Positions 23,827 through 35,839 of a stretch of DNA of 64,000 nt are shown here, piece after piece (position 1 is the stretch's first letter; each line of letters starts with the position of its first letter). Below the pieces are notes generated by a model that was not told where the DNA came from, searched no databases, and saw only the letters and a list, made by a program, of their open reading frames with translations. The stretch is from positions 124,001 to 188,000 of the forward strand of contig MJGA01000032.1 in assembly GCA_001910725.1 (NCBI GenBank), in the 5' to 3' direction. The DNA is from Phanerodontia chrysosporium (lineage: Eukaryota; Basidiomycota; Agaricomycetes; Polyporales; Phanerochaetaceae). The position numbers were made by a program, and so were the translations under genes.

Positions 23827-24184
23827 TGTTAGTTGTGTCCTTTGTGATGCAACCACTTCTCTGCCCTCAGTGGCACCCAGTGGCCCAGTGCAGTGGCCAG
23901 GTGCACTGACCAGGTGCAGTGGCCCTCATGGGCCACTGACAAAGGACTTGCTCTGTACTTCTTCCTTTGTCTCTTTTCGCTTTCGTTCCTTTGTCCTTAG
24001 TTAAGACTCCGACTTGTAGAATAGTATTTAAACCCTGGGGGTAGTGCCTGAGCCCTTCAGTTGCTCACCCACTACCACCAGGTCAGTAGTTCTCCCTTCG
24101 CTCCAATACACTCAGTTGCTCACCCACTACCACCAGTGTGATTCAGGGCACTCCTGTAGTCGAGTTTAGCTCCTACATTGAACA
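23827..24184 (+). mobile_element. copia LTR in the same orientation as pol (3' LTR)
   Basis: Starts TGTTAGTTGTG and ends TACATTGAACA. It contains two copies of GTTGCTCACCCACTACCACC (24060 and 24115), the duplication that defines the long LTR form. Directly after its end come TCTCC and a gag fragment in the opposite orientation. Confidence 0.94.
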
Positions 24185-24848
24185 TCTCCTCCATCCTAAT
24201 GAAGAGAAACTCCTTCCAGGCGTTGAAACGCATGCCAGGCTTCTTCTGGAGGTGCACAGACTCGAGAGTGGCCCACATCTTCACAGGGTCTTCGAGGTGG
24301 TCTTGTACATGAATCTTCTGCTTCTCAGAGAGAAAGAGGTAGATCTCACTATCTGCCTTCATTGCCTTCTCATCAAATGCCTCCATCACTGCTACTTTCT
24401 CCACTGTAGGTGCCTTGGGGTACACTAGAGTGGGGCACAGCTCCTTGCCCTTGACAAGGTGGAACCAGCCTTTGGTCATGACAAAAGCTAGGCAATTCCC
24501 ACTCCATTGGTGGCGGTTACCTGTGTGGAGCTTCTCAAAGCGGTGAAAGGTGTCTAAGGACATGATGGAGGTTGTGGTGTGAGGGAGGAGTGATGAAAGT
24601 AGGGGGAAGTCGAGTGGCAAGGTTCAGTGGCCCAAGTGGTTCAAGCTTGAGTGGTCCAGGCTGATCACTTGATCTGGAGTGCAGATGGTGGTCGATAATG
24701 ACAGAGTTGGGCTTCACAAACAGTAGTTGGTATATAACACACGTGAGCAACGTGGTGGAAGCAGGGGATAGCGATTAGGAAATGTGTGGTCCTTGTGAAA
24801 GTGAGGTTGGTGATATTGTGGCACAGTTAAAGCACGGGGCTCATCACA
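24185..24848 (-). pseudogene. copia leader and gag N-terminus, inverted
   Basis: Read on the minus strand, a leader follows the LTR at 24849, then gag starts MSLDTFHRFEKLHTGN (ATG near 24561). It runs through QWSGNCLAFVMTKGWF and EKQKIHVQDHLEDPVKMW to FNAWKEFLFIRMEE, where it stops at the junction with the plus LTR. The rest of the same gag lies at 20253-20484 on the other strand. The gag half is open; the protein is cut by the inversion. Confidence 0.88.
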
Positions 24849-25197
24849 TGTCCATTGTAGAAGGTGAACTCGACTACAAGAGTGCTCTGAATCACACTGG
24901 TGGTAGTGAGTGAGCAACTGAATGTATTGGAGCGAAAGGAGAACTAATGACCTGGTGGTAGTGGGTGAGCAACAGAAGAGCTCAGGGCACTACCCCCAGA
25001 ATTGATATACTATCCTACAGAGGGGATCAAAGTGAACTAAAAACAAAGGAACGAAAGTGAAAGGGACAAAGGAAGAGTGTTCAAAGGGACTTCTTTATCA
25101 GTGGCCCACGAGGGCCACTGCATATGGTCAATGCACTCGGCCACTGAGTGCCACTGAGGGCAGAGAAGTGATTGCATCACAAAGGACACAACTAACA
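24849..25197 (-). mobile_element. copia LTR, minus orientation, diverged
   Basis: On the minus strand it starts TGTTAGTTGTGTCC and ends CTACAATGGACA. It has the 55-bp duplication. The part nearest the gag leader resembles 23827-24184 well, whereas the middle and distal part is much more diverged. That pattern could reflect recombination between the element and an older solo LTR. Confidence 0.88.
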
Positions 25198-26259
25198 ATA
25201 GACATATTTTTGGGTGAATTCACAAGCTCTACATGACTGGTCAGAGTGCTTTATGATGCTACACTGACTATAATTCAAAACACTGACTGAACAGTAAGTA
25301 TAACATGTACAGACTCACTCGTCCAACTGGAACACGTGCTGGATACCTGTATGGCATAGAGATAATCCACTGGCTGGCTTTATAAGGCTTTATCTCGAAG
25401 ATTAAAGTTTATAATGTCAGATATTCTCTTTCAGAAGTAACTAAGTCTTTGTTCCTATACAAGGTCTGATGTGGCTCTAATATATATACATACTTTACAG
25501 ACAAGGTTAGTAAATGTCAAATGCATTTTGTATCATATAAATGAGCCTAAAATAGGTGCACATCTGAAAATGAAGTAAAAGTGAAGATTACTGTAGAAAA
25601 AAAATGTTTTGGCCAAAATGCTGGTAAATCAAGGCAGAACTCATATACAAGTCTGGATAAAAGAAGATATCATATGCCTGGATGCTCAATAGAACTCAAC
25701 TAAACAATATAGCAGGCTTGTAGTCTTTTATGCAACATTTGTTCTGTTATTCTTTATGAATCCTGGTAAACTGAGCAATTAGTTTGCTATAGTGTGATGC
25801 ACTATGGATACAAGAAATTCAGAGTTGATGAAAGATTATATACTATAATTAAAGAGTGCAGAGCCAGGATCAGGATTAAGAGTCGAGGCATTTGACTCTT
25901 CATATTGAATGTCAAGAAAGAAGTGAGCATTTATAGTGACTGCTAAAAATAACACAATGAAACTAGGCCTCTTGGCATGCATCAGCCCCTGAATATTTGT
26001 ATATACATGTATAACATTAATTAAATGCATGTAATATTTATATATAATATAAAGTGTGCATACCCAAAATTGTAATTAATGAAAGGCTTACTATGGCAAA
26101 TATGGCTCTGCAGAACAAGTAACCAATTTAATTCTTTGAATATACATCACCTATTCTGCTCAGTGCAACGAACAGCACTGTCAAAAACTCTGGTGCTAAT
26201 TCTATTACATTATTTATAAAAGCCACTGTATCTCAAATGTACCATTTATTTTAGTACTC
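25198..26259. other. AT-rich, no gene; possible non-autonomous Helitron body
   Basis: No coding frame or repeat stands out. It ends in a Helitron-like 3' terminus, so part of it may be a non-autonomous Helitron. The 5' end could not be found. Confidence 0.35.
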
Positions 26260-26307
26260 AAGCATGAAGAAATCGTACTCGCTAACTTACGACCTACACT
26301 GACCTAG
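26260..26307 (+). mobile_element. second copy of the Helitron 3' terminus
   Basis: The sequence starts AAGCATGAAGAAATCG and ends in CTAG followed by T. It matches 61795-61842, just after the Helitron gene, at about 39 of 48 positions. Most differences are transitions at CpG sites. Confidence 0.6.
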
Positions 26308-26436
26308 TCAAGCGGTCAATCTGATTCGATCCAAGCAGGCAACATGCCTCAAGAAATAGGTGTGTGATATCTGAAGCTTATAGAACATTGCTCAATGCCT
26401 TGATTGAATCAATATGATAAAAATGCTGAATATATT

Positions 26437-29120
26437 GACTATTGTGCTGCTGTTCCAAGTGATAGCGAGCAGAGTGCACCAGACAGCCCTACACCTGCTA
26501 CAGGGCAAGTTGCTGCTCCTCTGCCATCACTTGCCCCCCTTCGTCACCCTTCAGGCACTTCGAACGCATCTATTGCAGGTTAGTACCAGAAAGCATCACC
26601 ACATAAATCAGTTGGTGGCCATAGGTGCAATCAGGCAGATAATGTATGGCACTTTGTTAAGATTTCTGAAGGTACAAAATGTAAACAATGCAAGTTTTGC
26701 TTGTAAGTATTTGCTGGATTATTTTTGCACATTTAATAAACTATTTTTGCAGATTACTGCAGCAATAAGATTCAACACATCGTGTAACAACTTGAATCAA
26801 TGCCAGCACTGACAAGTATCATAGACACTTCTGCAATAGCCACATCAATGACTGGGTACCAGCATGTAATGCTGCAAACATCACAATCAAGGCTGAGGGT
26901 GTCGCTGCAAAAGTTGCAGCATGGCGCCAAGCTCAGAACCAAGCAACTGCTAACTCTGCTGAGCATGGAGATAAGAAGCACCCCGCCTTTGACAAAGAGC
27001 TTTTTGTCGACTACCTAGTTGAATGGATTGTCAGTGACAATTAGGTATGTCTTTAAATCAATTTTTAATAATTTAACTTCTGTTAAAACTAAAGAATACT
27101 TAAAATATTCCAGAACTCTGCCAGCAAGATCTCCTGCACTATGGATCTATGGTCAGACCCTAACCTAGTGCCATACATGGCTGTTACTGCCCATTGACTA
27201 GAGCTTGTCAATGAAATGACAGTCAATGGTCTACAAACACAATTTGTGCTGCGCTCTGATCTGATTGGCTTTTATCACGTACCCACTTGCCATACAGAAG
27301 AGCATCTTGCAGCAGCATTTTTGCATATCGCAGATCACATCTCTATTACGCATAAGGTATGTTATTCAATTTTACTAATTTCACATTTATATTAAAATAA
27401 ATTCGCTAAAATGTACAATAAATACAGCTTGGCTAGATCACAATGGATAATGCTAGCAATAATGATACATTCATGGAAGCACTTGAAGAGTCTCTCTATA
27501 CTTGCAAGATTCCCTTCAACAAGTCACAACAACACATTCAGTGCACTTTCTTTCAGTGATTACAAAGTGAATTTCTATTCAATTATTATCAGCTGTTTTC
27601 CACATATTGTCAATCTTGCCTGTTAAAGTGTACTCAAGGCCGTGACTGATATGGACTACTTGAATGAGCTTGCAGCAGATTTTGAGCCTGGAAAGGCCAA
27701 ACCAAAGAACTTACTAGAGGCTATCCAATGGAACCCTATAGCTACATTGGGCCCTTATCCGAAGTGTAAATGATAGGCTATCGTGATAAATCTGCCGCCT
27801 AAATAGTTCAATATTTTGGATTCGTGCATCTACTTTACGACACTAGCACTTTGCAAATATCCAGAAGTCACTGAACGATTCTGTTCTTCAGTTATTGAGG
27901 AATGTTGAAACTCGATGGTCCTCAACATTTCTCATGATTGAACGAGCAGTTTTGTTGCGCAATGTAATTTTTCACAAATTTATTGCACTCTGGTACTAAT
28001 TCACAATTTACATCATTAATAAATTCCTCACTGGTGCTGAATTTCATGATCTTCAGAAATTCGCTCTTCACAGTCTGGAGTGGGAGGCTCTACAGCTTTT
28101 CCTTGAGATTCTCTAGGTAACACATTTTTAATAATATTTCTTTTGGCATTAATCTCCAAAATAGATTCTGCATGCATTCCAGCAGCTTCTTTCTAAAGAA
28201 AAAACTCCAACATTGGTCAACACACTCTCTGCATTTAATAGCCTACAGAACAGTGGAGGCAGATGCATGAAAGAAGGCCACAAACTGCTGCTATCATACA
28301 GCATGGCCTTGACAAGCTTGAAGAATATGAGGAATATAATCAAGTGAGCAATGTACTCTTACCACCAGTATATGTCAGTATTCTGCCAGAGGTACCTGTT
28401 CTAACTTTACATTAGTTGATAATCCACAGTACAAGCATAAGTGGTTCAAAGATCATTTATTCAAGCAGGTAAATACCACAGAGGCTATGTTCCTGGCAGA
28501 GGTGCGCAATTTCATTATTTGAAAAGTTTATCTATAGTTTCCTTGGCAGATGCATAAATATTGATTGTGCTACCATGCCTACTGCTCCTGCTCAGAAGTG
28601 CACCTCAGTTGAGCGCACGGCTATGGATAAGGCATATGAGACTTTGTTCAGTAGCAATGATAATGGAATTGAGGATACCACCTCTAATTTATCATTAATT
28701 GAGGCTGAATGGGGCAGATACAATTCAGAACCTCAGAAAACTTGCAACAGTGTACTTGGCTACTGGAGTGTGAGTCTGTTATGGCTGTACACTTTTTTGC
28801 ATTTTTCTCGCAATTACTCCGATTTTTACTGATTATTTTTTTTGCACATGAGAAATATCCCACAATTTATGCCATTGCAGTGAACCTGCTATCTGTTCAG
28901 GCCGCATTTGTGCCTTGCGAATGCATATTCTCATCTGGGAAGATGACTGTTACAGATTGCCGCAACTGAATCAGTCCGAAACGCATGGAAAGTCTGCAAC
29001 TTCTCAAATTTTGGTACAAGAAGGGGCATTCTCTCAATTTTACCTCTGACCTAATAAAGAAGGAGGAAACAGAGGACTTAAAGATGCAGACCCAAGAGTC
29101 TCCTAAAGATCTGAAGTTAT
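26437..29120 (+). pseudogene. hAT transposase, decayed, multi-exon
   Basis: Conserved hAT blocks appear in order, separated by 50-70 nt introns. They are a serine/proline-rich start, a BED-type finger (VWHFVKISEGTKCKQCKFC, about 26645-26700), FDKELFVDYLVEWIV (about 26990), ISCTMDLWSDPNLVPYMAVT (about 27130), LIGFYHVP, ITMDNASNNDTFMEALE (about 27440), CFPHIVNLAC (about 27595), NVETRWSSTFLMIERA (about 27905), and the dimerisation domain YPTIYAIAVNLLSVQAAFVP, CIFSSGKMTV (about 28858-28970). Stops in LG-stop-ITMD and elsewhere kill it. Terminal repeats and the 8-bp duplication were not found. Confidence 0.85.
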
Positions 29121-29329
29121 CTAAACAGTCTTTGTCTTGAAATATCTTATAATACATGCATTTTGAAGTCTCCGTGTTAACTACCTGCCGCTTTGGGAAC
29201 AGAGCGCCAGCTAACGCCATGGCTCAGCCATAGTCGCCCGTAGTCATGGCTCGTCACATGGCTCAACTCGATCTGACTGATCCAAAAATGGCAATGCTAT
29301 CACGAGCCGAGTCACAGCCACACTTAGCC

Positions 29330-30645
29330 AAACCATGGCAACACTACCTTGGCGTTCCTAACAGTCTGCAAACAACACGGAATAGACCTGTACAGTCTGC
29401 AAATAAATTGTATATCAAGTACTTCCCAATTCTTCTGCAATGCACACCATAACTCATTTAGATTGCACAGACGGAGGTTGCAGCGGTTGACGAGGATTTC
29501 CGGGTGCCACCAGACATACTCTATAATGTTCATGTTAGGGGAAGAGAATGGCCAGGAGAGCAATTCAATGTTATTATATTTAAACCATTATCTTATGCAC
29601 TTTGCAGTATATTTTGAATCATTGTCCTGCTGAAATATGACTACTTTGCATGGGTAACCAAGGTCTTCTAGAGAGCCAAGATAGAACTCTTCGAGAATCT
29701 TGCAGTATGAGGCTGCTGTCATATTTCTATCCACTTGATACAGCCTTCCAATGCTCTTTCAGGTTATACATCCTCATACCATTATACTTCCTGCTCTTTA
29801 TTTCACCACCTTTTTGAGATTTCATAGTAGAAACTCCTCTCCTACTCTTCTCTGACAGTATTACTTTTTGGCTAATAACTGTCTTCCACTTCTCCATTGC
29901 CACCCTGTGATGTGTCTTCTTCCACATTTGCTGCTTCATTATGTGAATAGAATGGAGAAGGGGCTTGGTGCAATAAATGCATCTCTTTAGACCAATGCTT
30001 GAGAGTTTACATTGAACAGTTCAGACTGAGACATGAGGGGATAGAGTGTGTCGAACCCCAGTAGTGTTTGCACATACGCTGCTTGTGATTGCACGACTCA
30101 CACAGTGGAGATCATGGTCATCGAAAACATGTGGGCAACCTGGCTTCTTGTTGACATTGTAGTTGTTGTTATCTTCACAAAGCTTGAGGATGATGCAGGA
30201 GATTTGTGAGCAGCGTATACCAAGTTTGTTGATAATTTCAGTTTATGTGAGTTCAGCAGCAAGAAAGTTCCATGTATAGGCACAATTGATAGGGGTGATG
30301 TTGTCATACATGTAGTTTATGCCAAAGTATGTGTAGAAAAATTTATGAAATACTTCGTAAAGAGAAAAGGGTGTGGTGGAGGAACAATGATGCACACTGA
30401 GTAGAATGAGTGGTGCACGTCACTGATGGCTTCAGGGGCTTTCATTGGTTACTTATCTTGTGAGACAGTTTTTGTCACGGTGAGTCCTTCAATAATCACA
30501 AGAATTCTTTAACATACTCTGTTATATACATGAATGCTATATAAATTTTATTGGCTATATATATGTATATATAAATATATCCAAGCCAATGTATACCAAA
30601 AACAATTGGTGCCTAGTCTTGTTGCATTATTTTTGGTGATCACTG
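29330..30645 (-). pseudogene. Tc1/mariner-like transposase, decayed
   Basis: Minus-strand fragments in order are a helix-turn-helix-like start (about 30300-30150), KWKTVISQKVILSEKS with KEHWKAVSSG (about 29890-29730), and the DDE C-terminus SSPNMNIIEYVWW, NELWCALQKNWEVLD (about 29550-29390). The pattern, an SPxxNxIExVW block then an ELWxxLxxxWE block, is that of Tc1-like DD34E enzymes. At the right edge (about 30612-30645) the minus strand reads CAGTGATCACCAAAAATAAT next to TA, a typical Tc1 terminal repeat. The left repeat was not found. Stops and frame changes are numerous. Confidence 0.75.
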
Positions 30646-30753
30646 TAGTTACTGGTAATCCCAAAATATAATGCATTAGAGTATATTAGTTGGTGTAATT
30701 ATCATAGAGTCTCTTCATCATTACCTAGCAAGTTTTATACCCAACATCACCTA

Positions 30754-30908
30754 TTGAAAGTTGCCCCAATGGGTGCACTCAAAACTGCTGTGCAGGCAGA
30801 AGTTGAAAGCTCTGGTCACACCCAAAAAGTGTTGAAAGTCGCCCTGCCAGGGTGCACTCAAAACCGTCGTGCAGACGGAAGTCAAAAGCTCTGGCGCGCC
30901 TAGAGGGC
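30754..30908 (+). repeat. two tandem copies of a 78-bp unit
   Basis: Units 30754-30831 and 30832-30908 share TTGAAAGT, GGGTGCACTCAAAAC and AGCTCTGG in register. Differences are mostly CG to TG/CA, suggesting decay of methylated CpG. Confidence 0.75.
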
Positions 30909-31141
30909 TGAAGTAGTGAGCGCCCATCAAAAGATGTGTCGTCGGTGTATCCTTACAAGGTCTCGCGGCAGGACAAGTCTCGCTGCCTTCCCATTCCTAT
31001 TATCCACTCTGAGTAATCTGTAGATTAGATTCTGTAGTTATCAAATCTTCAGCGCTCTCTTATCAATCCCTTAGATTAGATTCTGTCTTTTCAGAGTGAG
31101 CATTTTTTATTTGTTTATTACCTATTCTGAATACACGAAAG

Positions 31142-31232
31142 CATAACTATGTAGGTTATAAAAGCCGTAGAAAATCGTTAGAAAATACTATCTTATTATT
31201 CTCCCCATTCCAGAGTCTGCGCATCACAACAA
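31142..31232 (+). repeat. LTR 3'-end-like repeat (copy of 8913-9004)
   Basis: It contains TTATAAAAGCC and ends CCAGAGTCTGCGCATCACAACA-like sequence, matching 8913-9004 over its full length. A 27-bp motif, GGCTGAAGTA to GCCCATCAAAA, lies on each side (30906-30932 and 31236-31262). Confidence 0.65.
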
Positions 31233-31262
31233 AAAGGCTGAAGTACCAAGTGCCCATCAAAA

Positions 31263-33175
31263 ATACACTGTGGAAGTACCCCTTGTTGAACTCGCAGTTC
31301 TCAGGGGGCTCGCGCAGGGTCAGAAGTGACAGCCAATGGCATTTAAGTAGCGGCCAGAATTGCCTAGCCGTGAAGCACTCAATCCAAGCATGTGACCTGC
31401 GATATTCGACAGACCACAGCGAGCGAATGTACGAGTGAGTGTACAATCTAAACATGACAGCGTAAAGCACGTAAGTCCAGGTGCGAGGGCAAAAAGCACA
31501 CGTGTATATTACTATATCTAAACACGATGGCGCAAAGTGCGTAAGCTAGGTACAGGTCGTAAGCATAAGGCATAATGTGGGGACGCGGAATATACTCACT
31601 TCAGATGTGAGGGCAAAGAGCACAAGGAGTGATCCCGGAGTGATGGGGGATTATAGACTACGATCAAGAAATTAAGAGTCCGATCAAAGTCCATGTTATC
31701 TGATCTAAGATAAGCCATACAGAGTCTGCGCATATGGGCACAATCATAGGGCATGGAGACTGGGCTAGCACTAGAAGCTGAGCCACCCGACCATTCAACA
31801 TCCCTACCAAGTCCTGTCACCTTTCTCTATGCTTGCTTTCTGTTCTGAGTAATCACTACATAAAATTGAGCCGCCGCATTCGCGGCCAGTCCCGATACCC
31901 TGCGAACTGAAATTCTATGAGAATTTTGGCTTGGAGAGCAAGCTTACCCCCAGCAGATTTAACAGGCGCCTGAAGCTCTATTTGACTCTATTTGTTCCCC
32001 TTACCTAAACTGTCAGTCTCTCCCTCCTGTCAATGTCTTGTCCCTCCTTCTCTACGCTGTACCAATAATACATTATTTGTCTACCTTCTGTTCTCCATTA
32101 TACTTACTCTCTCCCAGCAAAACCCGCGCTCAACCAACTCACCGAGAATTGTGATGGGACCTTTCTTTAAAAGAGTTGTGACATCGTCACAGGAAGTCAC
32201 AGTTTCACGGTGTGCAAATCTGGAGCTGAGTGTTACTCTTCCTTGTCCGCTGTTGATGTCAACATCTCTGTCGTGCAAATTCATGACCAGCAGGCTGTGT
32301 TGAGCCCGCGCATGTGGCTCACTACTCTGGTCATGGTTTGCAACACATGCTGCGGTTACACATCTGGAATACACCCTCTGCCCATCTCCTTCCACTATGC
32401 CTTTGTCTTCACATTCCCATCTATGAGTTTGCAAGAGTCCATTCGAGGTGCACCACAGCTTCAACCTACTGGCTATATACATTCCTGAAAAAGCATTTCC
32501 CTAATAGAAACAGACGAAGACTCAGAGCCCACGCCCGAAAGCGTACCTTTTGTTATGAAAGCAGGTCCGAGGAAATTACTACCTCAACAGTTAGTGACTA
32601 CTCAGCTTGTTCTGAGTTTTTTCGAGCACATTACAATTTCTGAATGTAAATGAAGAATCGTTCTTTTGGCGACTGGGCACTTTGGAGCTTTTGTACACCG
32701 TTACGAACTTTGGCCGAAGGTGTGGGAACTTTTGTTGTAGTCCCATTACATTTGGCCATCAATCTGAGGTTAGGGTTCATTACAAACTTTGAAGTAAATC
32801 TTTCTCGATTTTTATAGCCTTTTATACTGTGTTTCAGAACATGCCCTTGTATATAGCATGACTATAGACCTTGGGCTACCTATTGGTATCCATGAAAATA
32901 TGCTATGCCTTGAGCTCACTGTTCACCAGCGTGCTCAATATCGGGCGCTTACTACATCTGTGAGATAGACTCAATCTCAAATGTGGCAACACCATAATGA
33001 TTTGTATACAGTTGAATAGAGCTGAATGAGAGGATTCCGAATATATATATATCATAAGGATTCCTAGTTGTTCTGAGGTGGATGGCCCTGGTACAAGTTA
33101 TTGGATACACTTTACTAGACGCCCATGGTCAGGGCCACGTAAGTGCTGCCTATTCCATTGACGCACTACCTCAAC
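31263..33175. other. no gene recognised
   Basis: Overlapping open frames on both strands at 32081-32488 are not convincing. A plus-strand scrap TDEDSEPTPESVPFVMKAG with PQQLVTTQLVLSFFEHI (about 32507-32640) may be a former exon. Confidence 0.4.
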
Positions 33176-34617
33176 ATGACCGCCAACACTGTGTACACCA
33201 CGGATGTACAACAGCATCTATTTCCCGCTGAACTATACAATCATATGTTCAAAATGCTCAACCCATTGGTGGAAGAAGATCGACTCTGCCTTCGTTCCCT
33301 TCTCCTTGTCTGCCACCATATCTACCATATTGCCTTCCCCTACGCATATGAAAAAGTCACTCTGAAGGGCAACCATGATCACCGAGACCCCTTTCAATGT
33401 CACCAAGCCTTTCTGTCACAGAAAACCAGTGTCCAATTCTGCAAGGCTATTCGCTACGTCACATTCTCAGGTGTTCAAGCAATCAACCTTCACGACACAA
33501 CATTGTACTGCCCTCTCTATTCCTGCACACTTGCCTATCTCCTTCAGCTTCTGCCTCATATCAAGGAGGTTATGCTATATGGAGTTCATTGGTCAGATTG
33601 TTGCGCTTCCTTTCACCAATCTGGTCTCGAAGAGCAGCCTGTTCTTCCAAAAACCACAAAGCGTGTAGTCTTTCAAGGAGTCGTCTACAGGTTTCATACC
33701 TGGCAACGCATGGCAGACATGTTTTACACCCCACCCTCAAATCCACCTTCTTCTTTGCCTGCTTATGCACTGCTTAATATTACCTATGCCAACATCCATC
33801 ATTTCTATGATGTGCTTGAGCCTGGTGGTCAACACATCACCCTTTCTCCTTTTCCAAACAAATCGTCCATCATCCTCATCTGTCCTACTGGTCAACTAGC
33901 AGCACAAGCATTGCGGACCATCAATGTCTATACTCTAGTTTGCATCACACTATCCGAGCAGGATGCAACGGATACGCAGCTAGCTTTGGAAGCTTTTCTA
34001 AGGTGGAATTGCTTATATTTAACAAGACTTGATATTGGATTTGAGGATTATATCAGTATGTGACTCATGTTCTCTTTTTTTTTTCTTTTTTTACTAACTA
34101 TATAATTGATAGTGCCTGCTTCAATGCTTGATGCACTGAAGTTGTGCAAAGGATTGAAGGCGTTTGGTATAGGTTTCAATGTATCCGAATTGGTTGGCCC
34201 TGCAAACCACCAGCTGTATGCCCCTGTTGAAGGCTATATTCGCTATATGGCCTCTCTTCCTCCAGACATCCTGCATATCCGGCTTCATTTTTTCTGCAAT
34301 GGAATAACTTCAAGTCGCATACGCTTTTTCCTCAAGCACATAGAATGGAAGCTATATCTCCAATGCCTCACACAATTCAAGCAGCTGGAGAGCTTGCATA
34401 TAATTGTAACTGGAATCCATTCCAAGGAGGTGTGGTACCCTTCAAGTGCTTATCATGATATAAGACCTTATCTTCAGGATGTATTTAAAGGTATGTTAGT
34501 CTGTTACAAATTGTTGGGTGTCTGTGATCTCACTGCTTATGTGTTGCTTTAGGTGTTGCAAACAGAATACGATTTTCATGGAAACTCTCTTTATTTGATT
34601 TATGTAAATTCATGTAA
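33176..34617 (+). CDS. F-box-like protein
   Basis: Three exons (33176-34055, 34113-34490, 34553-34617) joined by 57- and 62-nt introns with GTATGT donors give an uninterrupted 440-residue protein. The first intron has an ACTAAC branch site. The N-terminus, HLFPAELYNHMFKML followed by LRSLLLVCHHIYHIAFPYAYEKV, has the layout of an F-box helix pair as found in the very large F-box families of mushrooms. The remainder alternates leucine-rich strand-helix segments (YLLQLLPHIKEVMLYGVHW; LTQFKQLESLHIIVTGIHS) consistent with a degenerate repeat domain. Such proteins usually pick substrates for SCF ubiquitin ligases; the substrate cannot be guessed. Confidence 0.7.
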
Positions 34618-35839
34618 AATTCCTGATAGCTTAATCTCTCTATGGCTATTTTGTTCTCTTTAAATCTTATATCGTCCTACTTTTATCATGAATACAAACA
34701 CTGACATAGACTGATTGTTCCACATCATAAACAAAGTCCGTATTACATCCACAGCCTATGACATCTTGCTGGCTTGTTGAGGTACTTGTGAGAGAACTCA
34801 CATTCTGACAGATGGCATAAACTAAGTATATATACTTCCCATAACTTAACTTACCATTTGTGTGGCCTGTCAAGCATGCTATGCAGCTTTGTTGAGTTAA
34901 TGTGGTGGTGCAGGTGATATGGAGGGAAATGGGTAAAGCCAGGCTCCAGGCAAGAAGTGGATGTGGCAATCTGTAAGATTTAGTAAAAAACAAATACAGT
35001 GTTTCACTACTCCTTGAGACAACTAAGGAAAAGTGCATAACATGGCTCTATCAATGGTTATTGGCTCAAATAAAATTGACAGCCTGACTACTGTGTATGT
35101 AATGTATATCTATGAATGCATTGTGTGCAGCTGGGGATGCAATTTACATCTAGGTGCAAAATGTCACACTCACCAGTCCTTGAGACAAAGAGTGACATGT
35201 AGTGTGCCAATATTACATTCTGTTCAGCCTCAGTATAGCTGGGTGTAGCCCAGTATAATATTTTCAGATTGCATGCAAAAGCCCCTTCAAGCTGCGCTGT
35301 GCTATAGCAGACAGCTGATAATGGTGTATCTGCCTTGCACTAGTTCTTGAGACATGCACACTGCACTGGCGCTTAGGCGCCCATTGAGCGCCAAAGTGGA
35401 CAGACACGTCCTTGGCCTCCAAATGCATGACATACAGGCCTGGAGGCTTCAGAACAGGTTGAAATTTTTGGAAGGAAGTAGGTGCTACAGAATCCAGCAG
35501 CCTAGAATATTTCTGGTAATTGTAAGCCTCAGAACTGTCCACAACCCTGGAATATTATAGATCCAGTCCCATTTTCACCAGTCGACAATTTCTTACCATT
35601 GTACGCTATCAGTAAACATCCTGGATCTTTGTCTGAAGATACAACCACTATAGAGCATGCAGAATATAAATTTACAGCATGTTCAGACCTCAGAAGCACT
35701 CAGTAGAAATGTTTGTCTTAAGGAGTGATGAGTCTCAAGGAGTGGTGAAACACTGTATTACAATTACATTTGTATACATTCATGCAAGAAGTAATAAGCG
35801 AGTGACAGGCATAGAATGTGATTACTACTGTAGCGTAAT
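34618..35839. other. no gene recognised
   Basis: This holds the 3' flanks of the F-box-like gene and of the minus-strand 873-aa gene. No conserved frame or repeat was noticed. Confidence 0.5.

Noticed and set aside
24849..25197. Simple nesting of two copia elements in opposite orientation
   Set aside because: A nested insertion should leave the same pentamer on the same strand at both ends of the inner element. Here it is GGAGA after one LTR and its complement TCTCC after the other, and the gag halves are complementary parts of one protein.
32081..32488. 133-aa minus and 92-aa plus open frames over the same DNA
   Set aside because: They are antisense to each other, neither shows a motif, and no splice signals extend them.
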